Shown: positions 35,301-46,055, counted from the first letter of the stretch. The stretch: 64,000 nucleotides of DNA from Calocera cornea HHB12733 (GCA_001632435.1 KV423917.1:62001-126000), one strand, 5' to 3'. The notes: generated from the sequence alone by a model not told the origin. Numbers and translations are program-made.

Positions 35301-35763
35301 TACGCATATACCCAAGGACATGCATGGGCGCACCTTCGTCTTCTTCCTCGCCTGTCGCTGCATCTTCTCCACCGCTCTGATCCTCGTCATATTCTTCCTC
35401 TTCTGGCGTCTACAGAACGGTCAGCGGTTAGCAGTGCGATGGAAGAGGGGCTGACGTGTGGGCGCGGCGTCGTGACCCGCCTCGGAGGTCTGACCTCCTC
35501 CGAAGCGACTTCATCGGCATCCGTGACGTCGTCATATTCTCCTATATCTATGATCAGACGAGCCCAGCTTGAATCCAATACCATGGCGTACCAGAGAATA
35601 TCTTCTCTGCGGCATCCATGACGTCTTTAGACTTGCGTAGCGCCCCCCGAGCTTGAGCTCGCGTCGCGCCCTTGGAGCGGAAGCCCAAGTCAGGATTACA
35701 ATCTCCCCGGACAGGACACTGTGCACTGACCATCTCCATTAACTGCTCTATTTCCCTTTCCAT
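32400..35763 (-). CDS. Large E2 ubiquitin-conjugating enzyme of the BIRC6/UBE2O type
   Basis: Exons are 35763-35592, 35547-35456, 35409-35334, 35278-34935, 34881-34408, 34358-34095, 34035-33319, 33269-33139, 33090-32982, 32934-32760 and 32710-32400, giving 954 residues in closed phase. The N-terminus ([12 protein letters not shown]) and an acidic stretch are followed by a Cys-rich module, CPNQCG ... [14 protein letters not shown], likely a zinc ribbon. The UBC fold is C-terminal: [10 protein letters not shown], then [29 protein letters not shown] with active-site Cys about 798, and [16 protein letters not shown]. This is the class E2 pattern of BIRC6 and UBE2O, not of small Ubc enzymes. There is no BIR domain. 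The intron in the UBC core uses donor GTTCGT, the only one keeping frame. The last exon is partly copied at 54 kb. Confidence 0.9.
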
Positions 35764-36152
35764 GATTGAGTGCTGAAATAGTACAGTGAATGTTGCTGGC
35801 GTGAGTGAGAGGTGAAGGAACAGTTGCGCCTCGTGTCTTGGCTCGATGGGGGAGGCGCGGGTGGCAGTACGGCCTACTAGTTAACCGCGTGGGCGCTTGA
35901 ACAACCCGGCTGTGACTCTGTTTCGTTCCACCATCCCCCTATATCCGTACCACCGTTCCGGCTCTTGTTTACGACTCATCTGGCCTGTACTCTTGTACCT
36001 CCATTCTTTCACCGTCAAGATCATTTGCTAGTCATTCGGAATCGACGCGTCGTCGTGCCTATCATTCGTTCGAAAACCGTGTCGCCGCCTTCGTTCCAAC
36101 ACGCCGTCGATCGAACATATACTGATCTGCTATTCCCGACGCGGACACACCA
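35764..36152. promoter_or_regulatory. Divergent upstream region of the E2 gene and a plus-strand gene
   Basis: About 390 bp between the E2 start (-) and the start of the next gene (+). I see no further gene, and no element I can name. Confidence 0.4.
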
Positions 36153-38063
36153 GTGCATCAGTTGGATGAGACTAGCAGCCAACGAAGATTCTCGCTAAAC
36201 ATGTCGATTAACGCCTCCGAGACGCATATATGCGTCCTAGACTGTCAACCTGTCGCGCGATCGTGCATGCCGTTCCGCATTTCGAGGCCGCGCGTGTGCT
36301 GCTGTTCTTCGACTGCTTCTCTCTTGAGAGGCTATGACGGAGATCGAAATACTCTCGCAGACGTAACGAACGAGAAGAGAAGACGCGATTCTGATTGCTC
36401 CGTGGACCTGTATCCTACACAATTGTCAGTAGAGTGGACGTGCCAGACAAGGATGGCTCACTTCGTGCGTAGTACTATTCATGCTAAGCCTCCCGCTCGA
36501 CAACCGTCGGGACCCAACCTTACACGTTCGACGTCTCATCTTTCTGAGATTTACGATCGCATGTTCCCAGACCCGCCGCCTCTGACGCATGCTCCTGCGC
36601 TCCTATCACCAATTGAGACTCTAGATGTTACTGCTACCATGCCGAGCTTTCCTGACTTGCTCGAAGTCGAACAAATATCCGAGTCGCCTGTCCCTTCCAA
36701 TGCATCAACACCTCCTCTTTCTCCTCATGCCGCCTTTCAGAATGCGGAAGTAGGCTACCGATCTGTACTGTCGACGACGCCTATCGGGTTTGATACCCCG
36801 TTAACCCCTCCCTATACGCCAGGGCGACAGAGATCGCCTCCTCCCATTACCTTCCTTTCCTCACCATTCACTCCGAAGATCGTTTACAACCCTGCAAAGG
36901 ACATATATGCGCCTGAACAAGACATCGAAGAAATTGTTTCGCTGCCGACGGATGACACGAGATCCGCCGTTTCTCCTCAGCCTGTTGACATTGGTCTTTC
37001 GACTTCCGTGTCTATCCATTCACCAAATACACCGCAATATTCGGCGCGTCTAATACGCCGCACGCCACGGCCGTCTCCCTCACAGCGGAGCTTGCACGTA
37101 TATCAGTTTCCGCTGGTACCGGGATCCACCGTATCGCCCACTGCGTTCTCCCTCAAGACGTGTAATGCTTGGATTGACAATCTGGGGACGCCCAGTACTG
37201 GTAGGAGCCGGAACGCTTCTGGGGCATCTCAGCTATCCGTCTTGACTAGAGTTAGTGAGTTCCATTGACACTGAGACATACTGGTGACCGAGCATAGCGT
37301 GGCTTTGCAACCTGCTCCGTGGACTGGCTCCCTCAACGACATGATCGATCGCGGAATCAAGCACAAGACTGGACCACAACGATGGATTTGCCGCCCTCCT
37401 CGGCTGATGACCTCACCGCTCTAGAAGTCCGCCAGGTTGAACTGCAGAGCATGCAAACCCTGGATTCTCACGAGGTGGGTAGTCTGCACTGTCTTCTCGC
37501 AGCCTGCTGAGTCATTCCAGATGAGAGCTCTTCTGCCAGAGCTTCATCTACCTGATTGGACCCTCGATATCCACGTCGGTCCGGACGCTTTTTACCCGGA
37601 GCAGACAGAGTCGTTGCGTTTGCGAAGCATCCTGCGCCAGGGGCCGTCTACCGACCGGGTGTGCACAGCTCCTTCGGTGCGCTCCTCCTTGGAGTGATCT
37701 GACACCTGTGCTAGGTGACTCTCTCCACTCCCGGCCGCAGCGTCAAGTGGGCTCCCGACGACGCGCTCGCGCAGATGCGTTACATTCACCGCGTTTTACC
37801 GCTAACTTTCCTAGGCTAGAACAGGTGGTTCTAGGCTCAGAAAGGTCATCTATACCGGCCAAAACGGACTCAAAATCCTAGGATAGGTGTGAAAAGGTTG
37901 GTTGGTTGTGCCTTCCATAGCCTAGGAAAGTTCGGTGTAAAACGCGGTGATTGCAGTTGACGGCGCGATATTCGGTGTGGACGAGCAGGGTGTGCCGAGG
38001 CCGCTGACAGACGCAGAAGCGGTCAAACAGGCGGAGTATGAGCGAACGAGGGGATGGATATGA
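36153..38063 (+). CDS. Unknown Ser/Pro-rich protein; last intron carries a MITE
   Basis: Exons are 36153-37250, 37298-37474, 37521-37658, 37715-37778 and 37957-38063, giving 527 residues in closed phase; a start at 36201 (MSINASETH) is equally possible. Most of the protein is disordered, with many Ser/Thr-Pro sites (TPPLSP, TPLTPPYTPG) that suggest kinase targets. The C-terminal 100 residues are more ordered (ELHLPDWTLDIHVGPDAFYP, RSVKWAPDDALAQM) and may be the conserved part. I do not recognise the family. The last intron, 37779-37956, is 178 nt instead of about 50 because a 163-bp inverted-repeat element fills it. The earlier introns are 46-56 nt. Confidence 0.72.
37787..37949. mobile_element. 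MITE with about 30-bp inverted ends and ATT target duplication
   Basis: The left end CACCGCGTTTTACCGCTAAC and the reverse complement of the right end CACCGCGTTTTACACCGAAC match over about 32 bp with few differences, both running into TTTCCTAGGCTA. ATT precedes the left end (37784-37786) and follows the right end (37950-37952), a 3-bp target duplication. It has no coding capacity. Ends beginning CAC with a 3-bp duplication recall CACTA-type elements, but that assignment is weak. Confidence 0.85.
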
Positions 38064-38749
38064 GACAACTCTGCGCTGAGAGAGATACCGTACGTTACAT
38101 GTCGATACCTACACTTTATTGCAAATGAGCTCAATTTCTATTCCGAAATACGTGCCCGCGCCGAATGCCGCGGTATCTTTTTCTCGCGGCGGCCGTCTCT
38201 CGTGTGGCTGGCTGCCCAAATTGAACCCTGGCGAGCTTCCGGCACTGCGGCATCCCCTGGACGCTGATCTTCGCCCAGGGCCTAACCACGCGACCGCGTT
38301 GTAATTTCCATTTCACCCAGACATCGGCCAGAGCTGATGGCGTCTTCCACCGGGTCGATCTCTTACAAACGGGCCGGGAGATCAGCGGGCCCGATTTGCC
38401 GTTCTCCCGGCACACAGAAAGCCTCCATGCGGTCGGAGAGGACTCCGTCAGAGCGCGCCGGGGGAGGGCTCCCCGGTGACGTAATGAGCATGTAGGTAAT
38501 ACGGCCGGATATGGGAAAGGCGCCCTTTTCGTCGGGCGTGGACGAGGCGACATGGGGCGATCCACGCACAGCAACGCTGGGCAGCCACAGTCCGCCAGAG
38601 CTATAGTTCGCTATAGTTCGCCTGGGAATCGACCAACGCTCGGTGACCAAAGCCCCTGCGCTTGCGCATTCTGTTTCGTGACAGCCATCTTAAACTCGAG
38701 GCTCCTGTCAGTTTTCGCCCCCTGACCTGACCGGAAAGAGGTAAACAGA
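38064..38749. other. Interval between two plus-strand genes
   Basis: This is GC-rich intergenic DNA of about 690 bp that should hold the promoter of the MFS exporter. A short tandem GCTATAGTTC pair lies near 38600. I see no gene. Confidence 0.5.
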
Positions 38750-40893
38750 ATGTCCCATCCAGGCCCTCAGCTAACGGAGGATGAGCGCACCGCCGAACAC
38801 ACATACGACCTGACAGGCGGGGCGCTGGTGGAGGGCATCTCGCACACCGCCTATGGTTCGCAACTCGTGCTAGCGAACTCGAGGTCGTCGTCGCCCACTC
38901 CCGTACCGAGTCGGCCGTCCGGACCGGCGAGCGAAGCAGGCGGCGAGAAGGTGACAGGCGGGGAGGCTGGCGCAGAAGACCTAGAGAAGGGCACGAAGGA
39001 CGGGAAGCCCATCCACAGGCTAGACTGGGATTCGCCGACCGACCCGGACAACCCGCGCAATTGGTCCAAAGGCGTAAAATGGGCGTCGGCAGGTATTACG
39101 TCGTTCTATACTTTTGTGGCTCCGTTGGCGAGCAGTATGCTGGTGCGCTTTTCTCTTCTCTCTTCTCCAGGGTTGAACTGATGGGATTGGGAAGGCTCCG
39201 GGGTTGCCGACGTTGGCGGTAGACTATGGCGTAGTGAACCCGACGGTGATCGGCTTGAGTCTGAGTATCTACATCCTCGCATTCGCCGTGGGCCCGTTGT
39301 TCCTCGCGTGCGTGCTTTTCACTCTTTTTGAGAAGCAAAGCTCACGTTATTTGGCAGCCCGATGAGCGAGATGTTCGGCCGTCGATGGGTGCTGCACGGC
39401 GCAAACCTGTTCTTCCTCGCGTTCCTGCTCGCGTGCGCCTGGGCACCGAGCATGGGTTCCTTCATCGCCTTCCGTTTCTTTGGTGCGTCCGAAAGTCGGC
39501 CCGTCAAGTTCCACGGCTGAGACAACTTCCCAGCCGGTCTAGGAGGTAGCGCACCGATGGCGATTGGTGGTGGAGTCATTGCGGACTTGTTCCACGAGCG
39601 GGAGAGGGCGAGCGCGATGGCGCTGTACACGCTCGGACCCGTGCTCGGACCCGTGCTCGGACCGGTTGCAGGAGGATTCATCGTGCAGAGTATCGGCATC
39701 AAGGTACGCCCAATCTTCTGGAAGCAATCCAGTTGATGCAAATATTGTCGGCATAGTGGGTCTCCTGGGTTCTCGCCATTGCTGCCGGAGTTGGAGCGAT
39801 CATGGGATTCTTCCTGTTGCGCGAAACCTACGCACCGGTGATCCTGCGTTCTCGTTTCGAACAGCGCGCCAAGACGGACCCCTCGCTCCGTCATGTGCAC
39901 GTGGAGATGGCCGGGGCGGTCGCGGGGAAGACGAAGGCGGAGTACCTTAAGGAGAGCATGGTTAGGCCGATGAAGATCCTGTTCACGAGCTTGATCTGCT
40001 TCTCGCTCAGTCTGTACATGGCTGTGTGCGTCTCTACGCTTTCACGATTATCTGGTGAAGAAGTACTGACTACGGGGCAGACAATACGGTTTCCTCTACC
40101 TCCTGTTCACTACTTTCCCAGACCTGTACTCAGAGGTCTACGGCTGGGGGCCCGGTGTTTCTGGACTCGCATACCTCGGGCCAGGCATGGGCTTCTTCCT
40201 CTCCACCATGGTCGCTGCGGCGCTGATGGATAAGATTTACGCCAAGGTGCGGCAAGAACCGGGCATATTACAAGAGTAGCTAGAGCAGTGCTGACTCGAT
40301 ATCCAGCTGAGCGATAAGAACGGCGGGGTTGGCTTGCCCGAGTTCCGCATTCCCGTCGTTTGGGTTGGTGCCGCCATCGGCCCCATCGGTCTCTGTACGT
40401 CCCTTCTCCCCCTCCAGGCCTGGCTCCAGCAAGTAACACTCCTCCAATGACAGTCTGGTATGGCTGGTCGGCACAGGCGCACGCACATTGGATCCTCCCC
40501 ATCATCGGCAGCGGCCTCTTCTGCTGCGGGATGATGCTGACCTACTTCCCCATCCAAGTGTACATCATCGACACGTTCCAGTACGCTGCGAGCGCCCTTG
40601 CGGCCGCTACGGTATGTGCTCCTTCCCTCTCACCGAACAGAACTCACCTGTTCCCCTCCAGGTATTCAGGAGCGTATTCGGCTTTGCCTTCCCCCTGTTC
40701 GGAGGTAAGCTCCACAGCCATTCCTGACACAGGAATACTCACACAGTTGGCAGAGCAAATGTTCGCTGCCCTGGGCCAAGGCGGCGGAAACAGCCTCCTA
40801 GCGGGCATAAGTCTCATCATCGGCGTACCTTTCCCGATCTGGGTATGGTTCAAGGGCGCCGAGATCCGTGGACGGGCGAAGGGCAAGCTGTAG
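38750..40893 (+). CDS. MFS exporter of the DHA1 (polyamine/multidrug) group
   Basis: Exons are 38750-39142, 39195-39307, 39358-39482, 39534-39703, 39757-40025, 40081-40246, 40307-40394, 40454-40611, 40662-40704 and 40754-40893, giving 554 residues in closed phase. The family marks are WDSPTDPDNPRNWSK before helix 1, SEMFGRRWVLHGAN between helices 2 and 3, the motif C region ALYTLGPVLGPVLGPVAGG in helix 5 and FGEQMFAALGQGGGNSLLAG near the end. These are proton-driven drug or polyamine exporters of the plasma membrane. The GPVLGPVLGP repeat has one extra GPVL unit, from an 11- to 12-bp duplication at about 39638-39662. The ATG at 38750 is the first in frame. Confidence 0.92.
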
Positions 40894-41382
40894 AGCCCCG
40901 CCACGTCAGCCCCAGACATCTCGTCCCTTGCCGTGGGCTACCTTCGCTTCGGCATTTGGCATTTAGAATCTGGGAGTGCGAGGGACTGGGTAGAGTGCTT
41001 GTTTGATCATTATTTATTCACGGGGCAGGGCTAGAAACAGTAGAGCTAGTTTGACGACTAGACACGAAACCGAAGGTTGCGTTGTACAACTTGGTCGATT
41101 TCGGCCGCGATGCTGCAAGTCGGAATGCATCGCTCATGTTATGGTACGGCCCACTGGGGGTTGGGGGCTGGGACGGGGAATAGGCGCCGGAAGCAAGGCG
41201 CAGGGAGTGACGTCAGGCTGACGCCCAGTCCCCTCCATCCCCTAAAGTTGACTCCTCATCAAAACAATAAGATGGCGCCCAGCACCGACCGTTTGCTCTT
41301 ATCCATCCATAGCATCCACCATCCCACAGCACTCGGTCGGGCCTGTATTTCACCAGCTTCGATCTAGAAAGAAAAGAGAAAG
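40894..41382. other. Interval between two plus-strand genes
   Basis: About 490 bp with no gene, repeat or RNA seen. It should hold the promoter of the small membrane protein. Confidence 0.5.
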
Positions 41383-41748
41383 ATGTCAGAGCCGATCTCG
41401 CAGTCCACGGCAGACCTCAAGCCCGCGGGGCCGCTCGGCTCCTCCCCCGTCTCCCCACCCTCGACGACCGACTCCCACCAGCCTGCTCCTCCCAGCACCT
41501 CAGCCTCCGCGGCAGAACACACAAAGCCCGCCGCGAGCTCGGCAGCTCAACAGGCACAGGAACTCGTCAAGCGCGCCAGGGAGAGCAGCGCCTGGTACAA
41601 CTATTGGGTGGGGCTGGGCGCGCAGTTTGTGCTCATTTTGGTGGTGGGGTGGGCAGGTGCGTATGTTTACCTCGATTTGGAAGGGTATGAGTGGGCTAAG
41701 ACAGATACAGTGAGCTGGTTCATGGGCTGGTTCTCGAAGGACTCGTGA
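41383..41748 (+). CDS. Small single-pass membrane protein, unknown
   Basis: This is an intronless frame of 121 residues. Residues 1-60 are Ser/Pro/Ala-rich and likely disordered. A predicted short amphipathic stretch (AQQAQELVKRARESSAWY) leads into one hydrophobic helix, about residues 76-98 (VGLGAQFVLILVVGWAGAYV), and a short C-terminal tail ending WFSKDS. I do not recognise a family; the layout resembles small mitochondrial or ER membrane subunits. The ATG follows an A-rich leader (AAAGAAAAGAGAAAG), typical of fungal start contexts, which supports a real gene. Confidence 0.65.
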   Translation: MSEPISQSTADLKPAGPLGSSPVSPPSTTDSHQPAPPSTSASAAEHTKPAASSAAQQAQELVKRARESSAWYNYWVGLGAQFVLILVVGWAGAYVYLDLEGYEWAKTDTVSWFMGWFSKDS

Positions 41749-41929
41749 GCGACCACCGGCGTCGGTGGGTCCCTGGCCAGTCTCGCACGCGCCCCGGACG
41801 GAGGGAAGCGAGGCAATCATAGGAGGACATGTGTAACTCACGAGCGTTGTACCTTGGCTGGGGGTTGTTGACTTCAGTTGGTGCACCAGTCACACACCAT
41901 GAATGAGAGGAGAGATGTGTGCAATGTTA

Positions 41930-41945
41930 CCCAGATCACGTGCGC
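41930..41945 (+). repeat. Left 16-bp direct repeat flanking array 4
   Basis: CCCAGATCACGTGCGC. It matches 42443-42458 at 15 of 16 positions, in the same orientation, with the whole array between. Confidence 0.8.
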
Positions 41946-41952
41946 TCTACAC

Positions 41953-42420
41953 CCACACGGAGACAAATATCCAAGCGGAAGCGAAGACCGGGGCGGAAGT
42001 AAATGCCTGGGCCGAAGCAAACATTCCAGCGGACACAAAAGCCAAGCGGAGGCAAACACACGGAGCGGAGACAAACATCCGAGCGGAGAGAAATATTGAA
42101 GCGGATGCAAATGGTTCAGCGGAAGCAGATAAATGAGCGGAAGCAAAGCGCCAAACAGAAGCACGCAATTAAGCGGAAGTAAATACCGACCCGGGAGCGA
42201 ACCTGTGGACGGAAGCAGAACTTTGAGCGGAGGCAAACACCAGAACGGAGGCCGAGTTCTCGACGGAAGTATATATGGAAGCGGAAACAAATAGCTAGGA
42301 GGAAGCAAAACCCCGAACGGAAACAGATATACAAGCGGAAGCAAACACTCAAGCGGAAGTAACTACCTCACCGGAAGCAAACATCCAGGCGGAGGCTTCG
42401 TGCTCACACGGAAGTAAATC
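41953..42420 (+). repeat. 18-bp array, block 4 (best preserved)
   Basis: About 25 units follow each other, almost all exactly 18 bp, with consensus GCGGAAGCAAA plus seven variable bases. Examples are GCGGAAGTAAATGCCTGG, GCGGAGACAAACATCCGA, GCGGATGCAAATGGTTCA and GCGGAAGCAAACACTCAA. Eleven positions are conserved and seven nearly free, unlike a young satellite in which all positions would be equally similar. It ends about 140 bp before the CLPTM1 ATG. Confidence 0.92.
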
Positions 42421-42442
42421 GACTCAAGTGCCACGCACGTTC

Positions 42443-42458
42443 CCCAGATCACATGCGC
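42443..42458 (+). repeat. Right 16-bp direct repeat flanking array 4
   Basis: CCCAGATCACATGCGC, the partner of 41930-41945 with one mismatch. Confidence 0.8.
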
Positions 42459-42558
42459 CGATTCTCCGAGGCTCCGCGTCAGCGGTCCCTGAGCCGTTTT
42501 CCGTGCTCTTCCAGGTAGACGACTGTCTCTGCATACCCAACATCGACCACCCCGGAAG

Positions 42559-45233
42559 ATGTCGAACCCCACTGCAGCCGCACGGCCAGCAGCGGCCGCG
42601 GCGCCTGCGGCGAGGCAAGAGGAGGGGGGCACGAACATGTGGCGCATGCTCATGAATGCAGCGCTGATGTACTTCGCTACCCAGGCCGGTGCGCATATAC
42701 CTGTCTCTACCCGCACCTAAGACACACGAAGGCTAACATGCTCTGTTTCACGTGGGTGCAGTAATGGGCTACTTTGGGTTCACCTCTACGCCGAAGCCAC
42801 CCGAGCCCGCCGCGGACGCCCCACCGTCCGCACAAGCAAACGCGAGCATCATCCCCGCGCGCCCGCTCTGGCCTATCGGGACGGAGCTCGATGTGCACCT
42901 CTACCTGAGCACGTACCCGGAGGGTCATTTCTCACGGAGAAGGGGAGGGGAGGATGACAGACTGCCGAGCTGGACCTGGGAGGGGATCAAGTGGGGCGAG
43001 TGGGGCTGGGAGAGGGAATGGGAGGGCATGGTCACGGTGCCGGAGGTCAGTGTTGCCCTCTGAACCCCCTTGTAACCGGGACATGGGCTGATTATCATCC
43101 GCGAGTAGAGCGTAAAACACAACGGCTCCCTTTGGCTGGACGTGTACGTCCTCCCGGCGGGGAAGGACCTCTCGCCCGACCCGGGCGACATCAGGTTCGA
43201 TGAGAAGGAGGTCTACCTATTCCGCAAAAGTCAGTCGTTCTTCTCTTCCTGCGGGTTTTGTGGGAGAGCGGCTTGCTCGAATCCTGGCTCATTCCCTCAC
43301 GGCATCCTGCTTGCCGGTCCCCTTGCCTTTCAGCACCATCAGTTTGTGAAGCGAGACTGACGGGCTTTGCAAAGTGTTGACGCGCTACTGGCCCAAGAGG
43401 AAGGTCCAGAAGGAGCACAACCTGCTCGCGGGAGAGGAGGAGAAAGCTGAACCCGAAGAGGGGGAGGCCGATGTGCGCACTCCGTTTTCCGGTTCCCAAC
43501 GCAAACGCCTAACGGCACTGACGTCCTCGGCAGCCCAAAGCGCAGCTCATCGTCCCCTTCTGGCACCCCAACCTCACCCTCGCCCTGATCAGCGACAGCA
43601 CCGAGGTCTCCCCGCGTTCGATTCCGGTCGCGCTTGCCCCCTTCATCAACATCGCCCCCTGGACTCTGGACCCGGAGGAGAACGTGCGCAGCCTGTACTA
43701 CCCCATTGTGTACCCGAACGACTTTTGGTTGTTGAGGGAGGGCATGGTCGAGCTCAATACTACGACGACGGAGGTGCCGCTAAGGGTGAAGTTCAGCCCC
43801 ATGAGCTGGATGAAGGTGCGTTCTCTTCGCCCTCCACGGGGCTGCCTCCGTCTCTTGGAACAGTTCCTCTCCTGTCGAGCTCTCGCTCTGGGGAGCGGAT
43901 GCTTGTTCTCGGAGGTGGGGCTGCGCTCCCGGTGGAACGAGCTACCCAGTGCCGACGCTAACGGACGGTACAGTTCCAGATCTATGCGAGCGTCGGGTTC
44001 GGGTTCGAGCAGCAGAGTCGCACTGCTGGCACCGGTGGAGGGGAGATCGAGGAGATCAAGCGCATGCTGGTGCGCGCGGTCCTCAGACGTGTCAAAGGAA
44101 AATGAACGCTCACAAACGGTTCTCAGATTGAGACCAACCCGATCCTGCTCGTGACGACCATCCTCGTCTCTCTTCTGCACACGCTCTTCGAGTTCCTCGC
44201 GTTCAAGAACGACATCTCTCACTGGAGGAAGAAGGAGGAGTTCACGGGAGTGTCCCTTCGTACCATTTTGACCAATGTCATCGTGCAGCTGATCATTCTG
44301 CTGTATCTGGTGGACAACTCGGTGGAGACGAGTTGGATGATCTTGGGCAGTCAGGGTGTGGGCGTGCTCATCGAGGCATGGAAGGTGCGCCGTGCCCCTG
44401 TTTGCCCAAAGCCAGGTTCTAAAGCGTTATGTAGATAACGAAAGCGGTGGATATCAACGTGGTCGAGACACCCGCGGGCTCGCGCCTCCCGTACTGGATC
44501 AAGGTCACCGACAAGCACGTGCTCTCTGAGGACGAAAAGAAGACGCAGGAGTACGACGCGCTCGCCTTCCGCTGGGTGTCCTACGCGGCCATTCCGCTCC
44601 TTGCGGGGTACACGATCTACTCGCTCATGTATGAGACGCACAAGGGCTGGTATAGCTTCATCATCACGACGCTCACGAGCTTCGTCTACATGTTCGGGTT
44701 CGTGCAGCTCGTGCCGCAGCTTATCATCAACTACAAGCTCAAGTCCGTCGCGCACATGCCGATGAAGGCGATGATCTACAAGACCCTCGGCACGGTCGTG
44801 GACGACTTCTTTGCGTTCTGCATCAAGATGCCGTGGCTGCACAGGCTTGCATGCTTTAGGGACGACGTCGTGTTCTTGGTCTTCCTCTATCAGGTGCGTA
44901 CGAGCTTGCCCGTCCTTCGGGACTTCTGTGCTTCCCTTCGCGGCGCATCTTCGGGCCGCGCGTCTCCTCGCGCCGTTTCCTCGTCCTTTGTGGCTCCTGC
45001 ACCGCTTCCATCTCCTCGGTCTGTGATGCTAACGCGCTCCGCAGCGCTGGATCTACCGCGTCGACTGGAAGCGCGCGAACGAGTATGGGCAGATTGCCAT
45101 CGACGGGATCCAGGACGACAAGACCGAGCTGACGGAGGACATCAAGCTGCTCGAGGCTTCTGAGAAGAAGGCCAAGCTGGAGCAGGAGGTGGAGAGGGAG
45201 GGCGAGATGGAGGAGCCGAAGAAGACGAGGTGA
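42559..45233 (+). CDS. CLPTM1 family membrane protein
   Basis: Exons are 42559-42688, 42762-43045, 43109-43229, 43375-43472, 43534-43815, 43974-44069, 44127-44384, 44435-44893 and 45045-45233, giving 638 residues in closed phase. CLPTM1-type proteins are ER multi-pass proteins linked to lipid scrambling and receptor trafficking. Family marks are SLWLDVYVLP, NPILLVTTILVSLLHTLFEF with FKNDISHWRKK, SYAAIPLLAGYTIYSL, FVQLVPQLIINYKLKSVAHM and DDFFAFCIKMPWLHRLACFRDD. The luminal N-terminal half precedes about five or six helices. The C-terminus is Lys/Glu-rich. The fourth exon uses a rare-looking AAAG acceptor (43371-43374), needed to keep frame. An 18-bp array ends just upstream of the gene. Confidence 0.95.
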
Positions 45234-45599
45234 TCTTATCTTATGCGCGTAGCGGCGTTAGATCTGTTCGCGTTTGCGTGTGTGTGCTTTGTGCATCCGG
45301 TTCGCAAGTACTGTAGGAAGGAAAGGCAGGCGGCAATGCATGTTGCTGCTCACCGAGCCGGTCTTTGTCTCATCCCGCGGCGGCACATGAGCATCAGCAT
45401 TCGGCATCGGGCGTCGGCGGAAGAGCAGCCATCAGGCGCATGAGAAGCGGTGAGGGGAGCGCAAGTGCGCGCAGCCCCAAGGTTGTCGCGCGCCTTCGAC
45501 CTCGACCTCGGTCAGCTTCGGCTTCGGCATCGCGCTTCGGGAGACAAACGAGGTCTCCGTGTACAGCTCGGTGTACAGCAGCCCCTATCCGCACCATGT

Positions 45600-45630
45600 G
45601 CCGTGTGCCGTGTGCCGTGTGCCGTGTGGC
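45600..45630. repeat. GTGCCGT tandem tract
   Basis: About four head-to-tail copies of a GTGCCGT heptamer. Confidence 0.8.
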
Positions 45631-45735
45631 AAACGGACGGCGTACGCATAGACGCATAGACGCGCTTATGCTATGCTGGCATGCACCGGCCCCGCGCAAC
45701 CGCGACATCACCGCGTCTCTGGACACCTGCGCTGC

Positions 45736-45790
45736 AAGTGCAAGTCAAGTGCAAGTCAAGTGCAAGTGCAAGTGCAAGTGCGAGTGCAGT
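45736..45790. repeat. GTGCAA/GTCAA tandem tract
   Basis: Alternating GTGCAA and GTCAA units for about 55 bp, followed by GTGCGA and GTGCAG variants. Confidence 0.8.
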
Positions 45791-45935
45791 CCATACCGGA
45801 ATGCACACCCTCGGCGCGGTCTCGGAAACCGACCTGACATCGATCGCCTGGATCTACTAATGTATCTCGGGCACGCGCTCGCGCGCCGGGCGGGAGACGG
45901 CTCGCTGTGCCTTTGTCCCGGGCCTGGCGCTGAGG

Positions 45936-46055
45936 AATGGAATGCAATGGAATGTATGCAATGGAATGGAATGTCATGGAATGTAGGCAATGTGTGCAAT
46001 GTAGGCAATGTATGCCATGTATGTCATGTAGGCAATGTGCAATGTATGCGATGGC
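45936..46055. repeat. AATGGAATG/GCAATGTA tandem tract
   Basis: A 120-bp tract that drifts from AATGGAATG-type units to GCAATGTAG-type units, with ATG every five to ten bases on the plus strand. Confidence 0.85.

Larger units (their letters stand above)
41749..42558. other. Interval holding the fourth 18-bp array
   Basis: Between the small membrane protein and CLPTM1, this interval is dominated by the array at 41953-42420, flanked on both sides by CCCAGATCACRTGCGC. The last 100 bp before the CLPTM1 ATG are unique and should be its core promoter. Confidence 0.6.

Noticed and set aside
41874..42352. Long minus-strand frames with CFR/SA hexad repeats over array 4 (similar ones over arrays 1 to 3)
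   Set aside because: An 18-bp period keeps all frames open; the conserved unit is a DNA word and there is no start context, splice pattern or known protein.
41953..42420. CRISPR-like array
   Set aside because: Units are degenerate, the variable part is only seven bases, there are no cas genes and the organism is a fungus.
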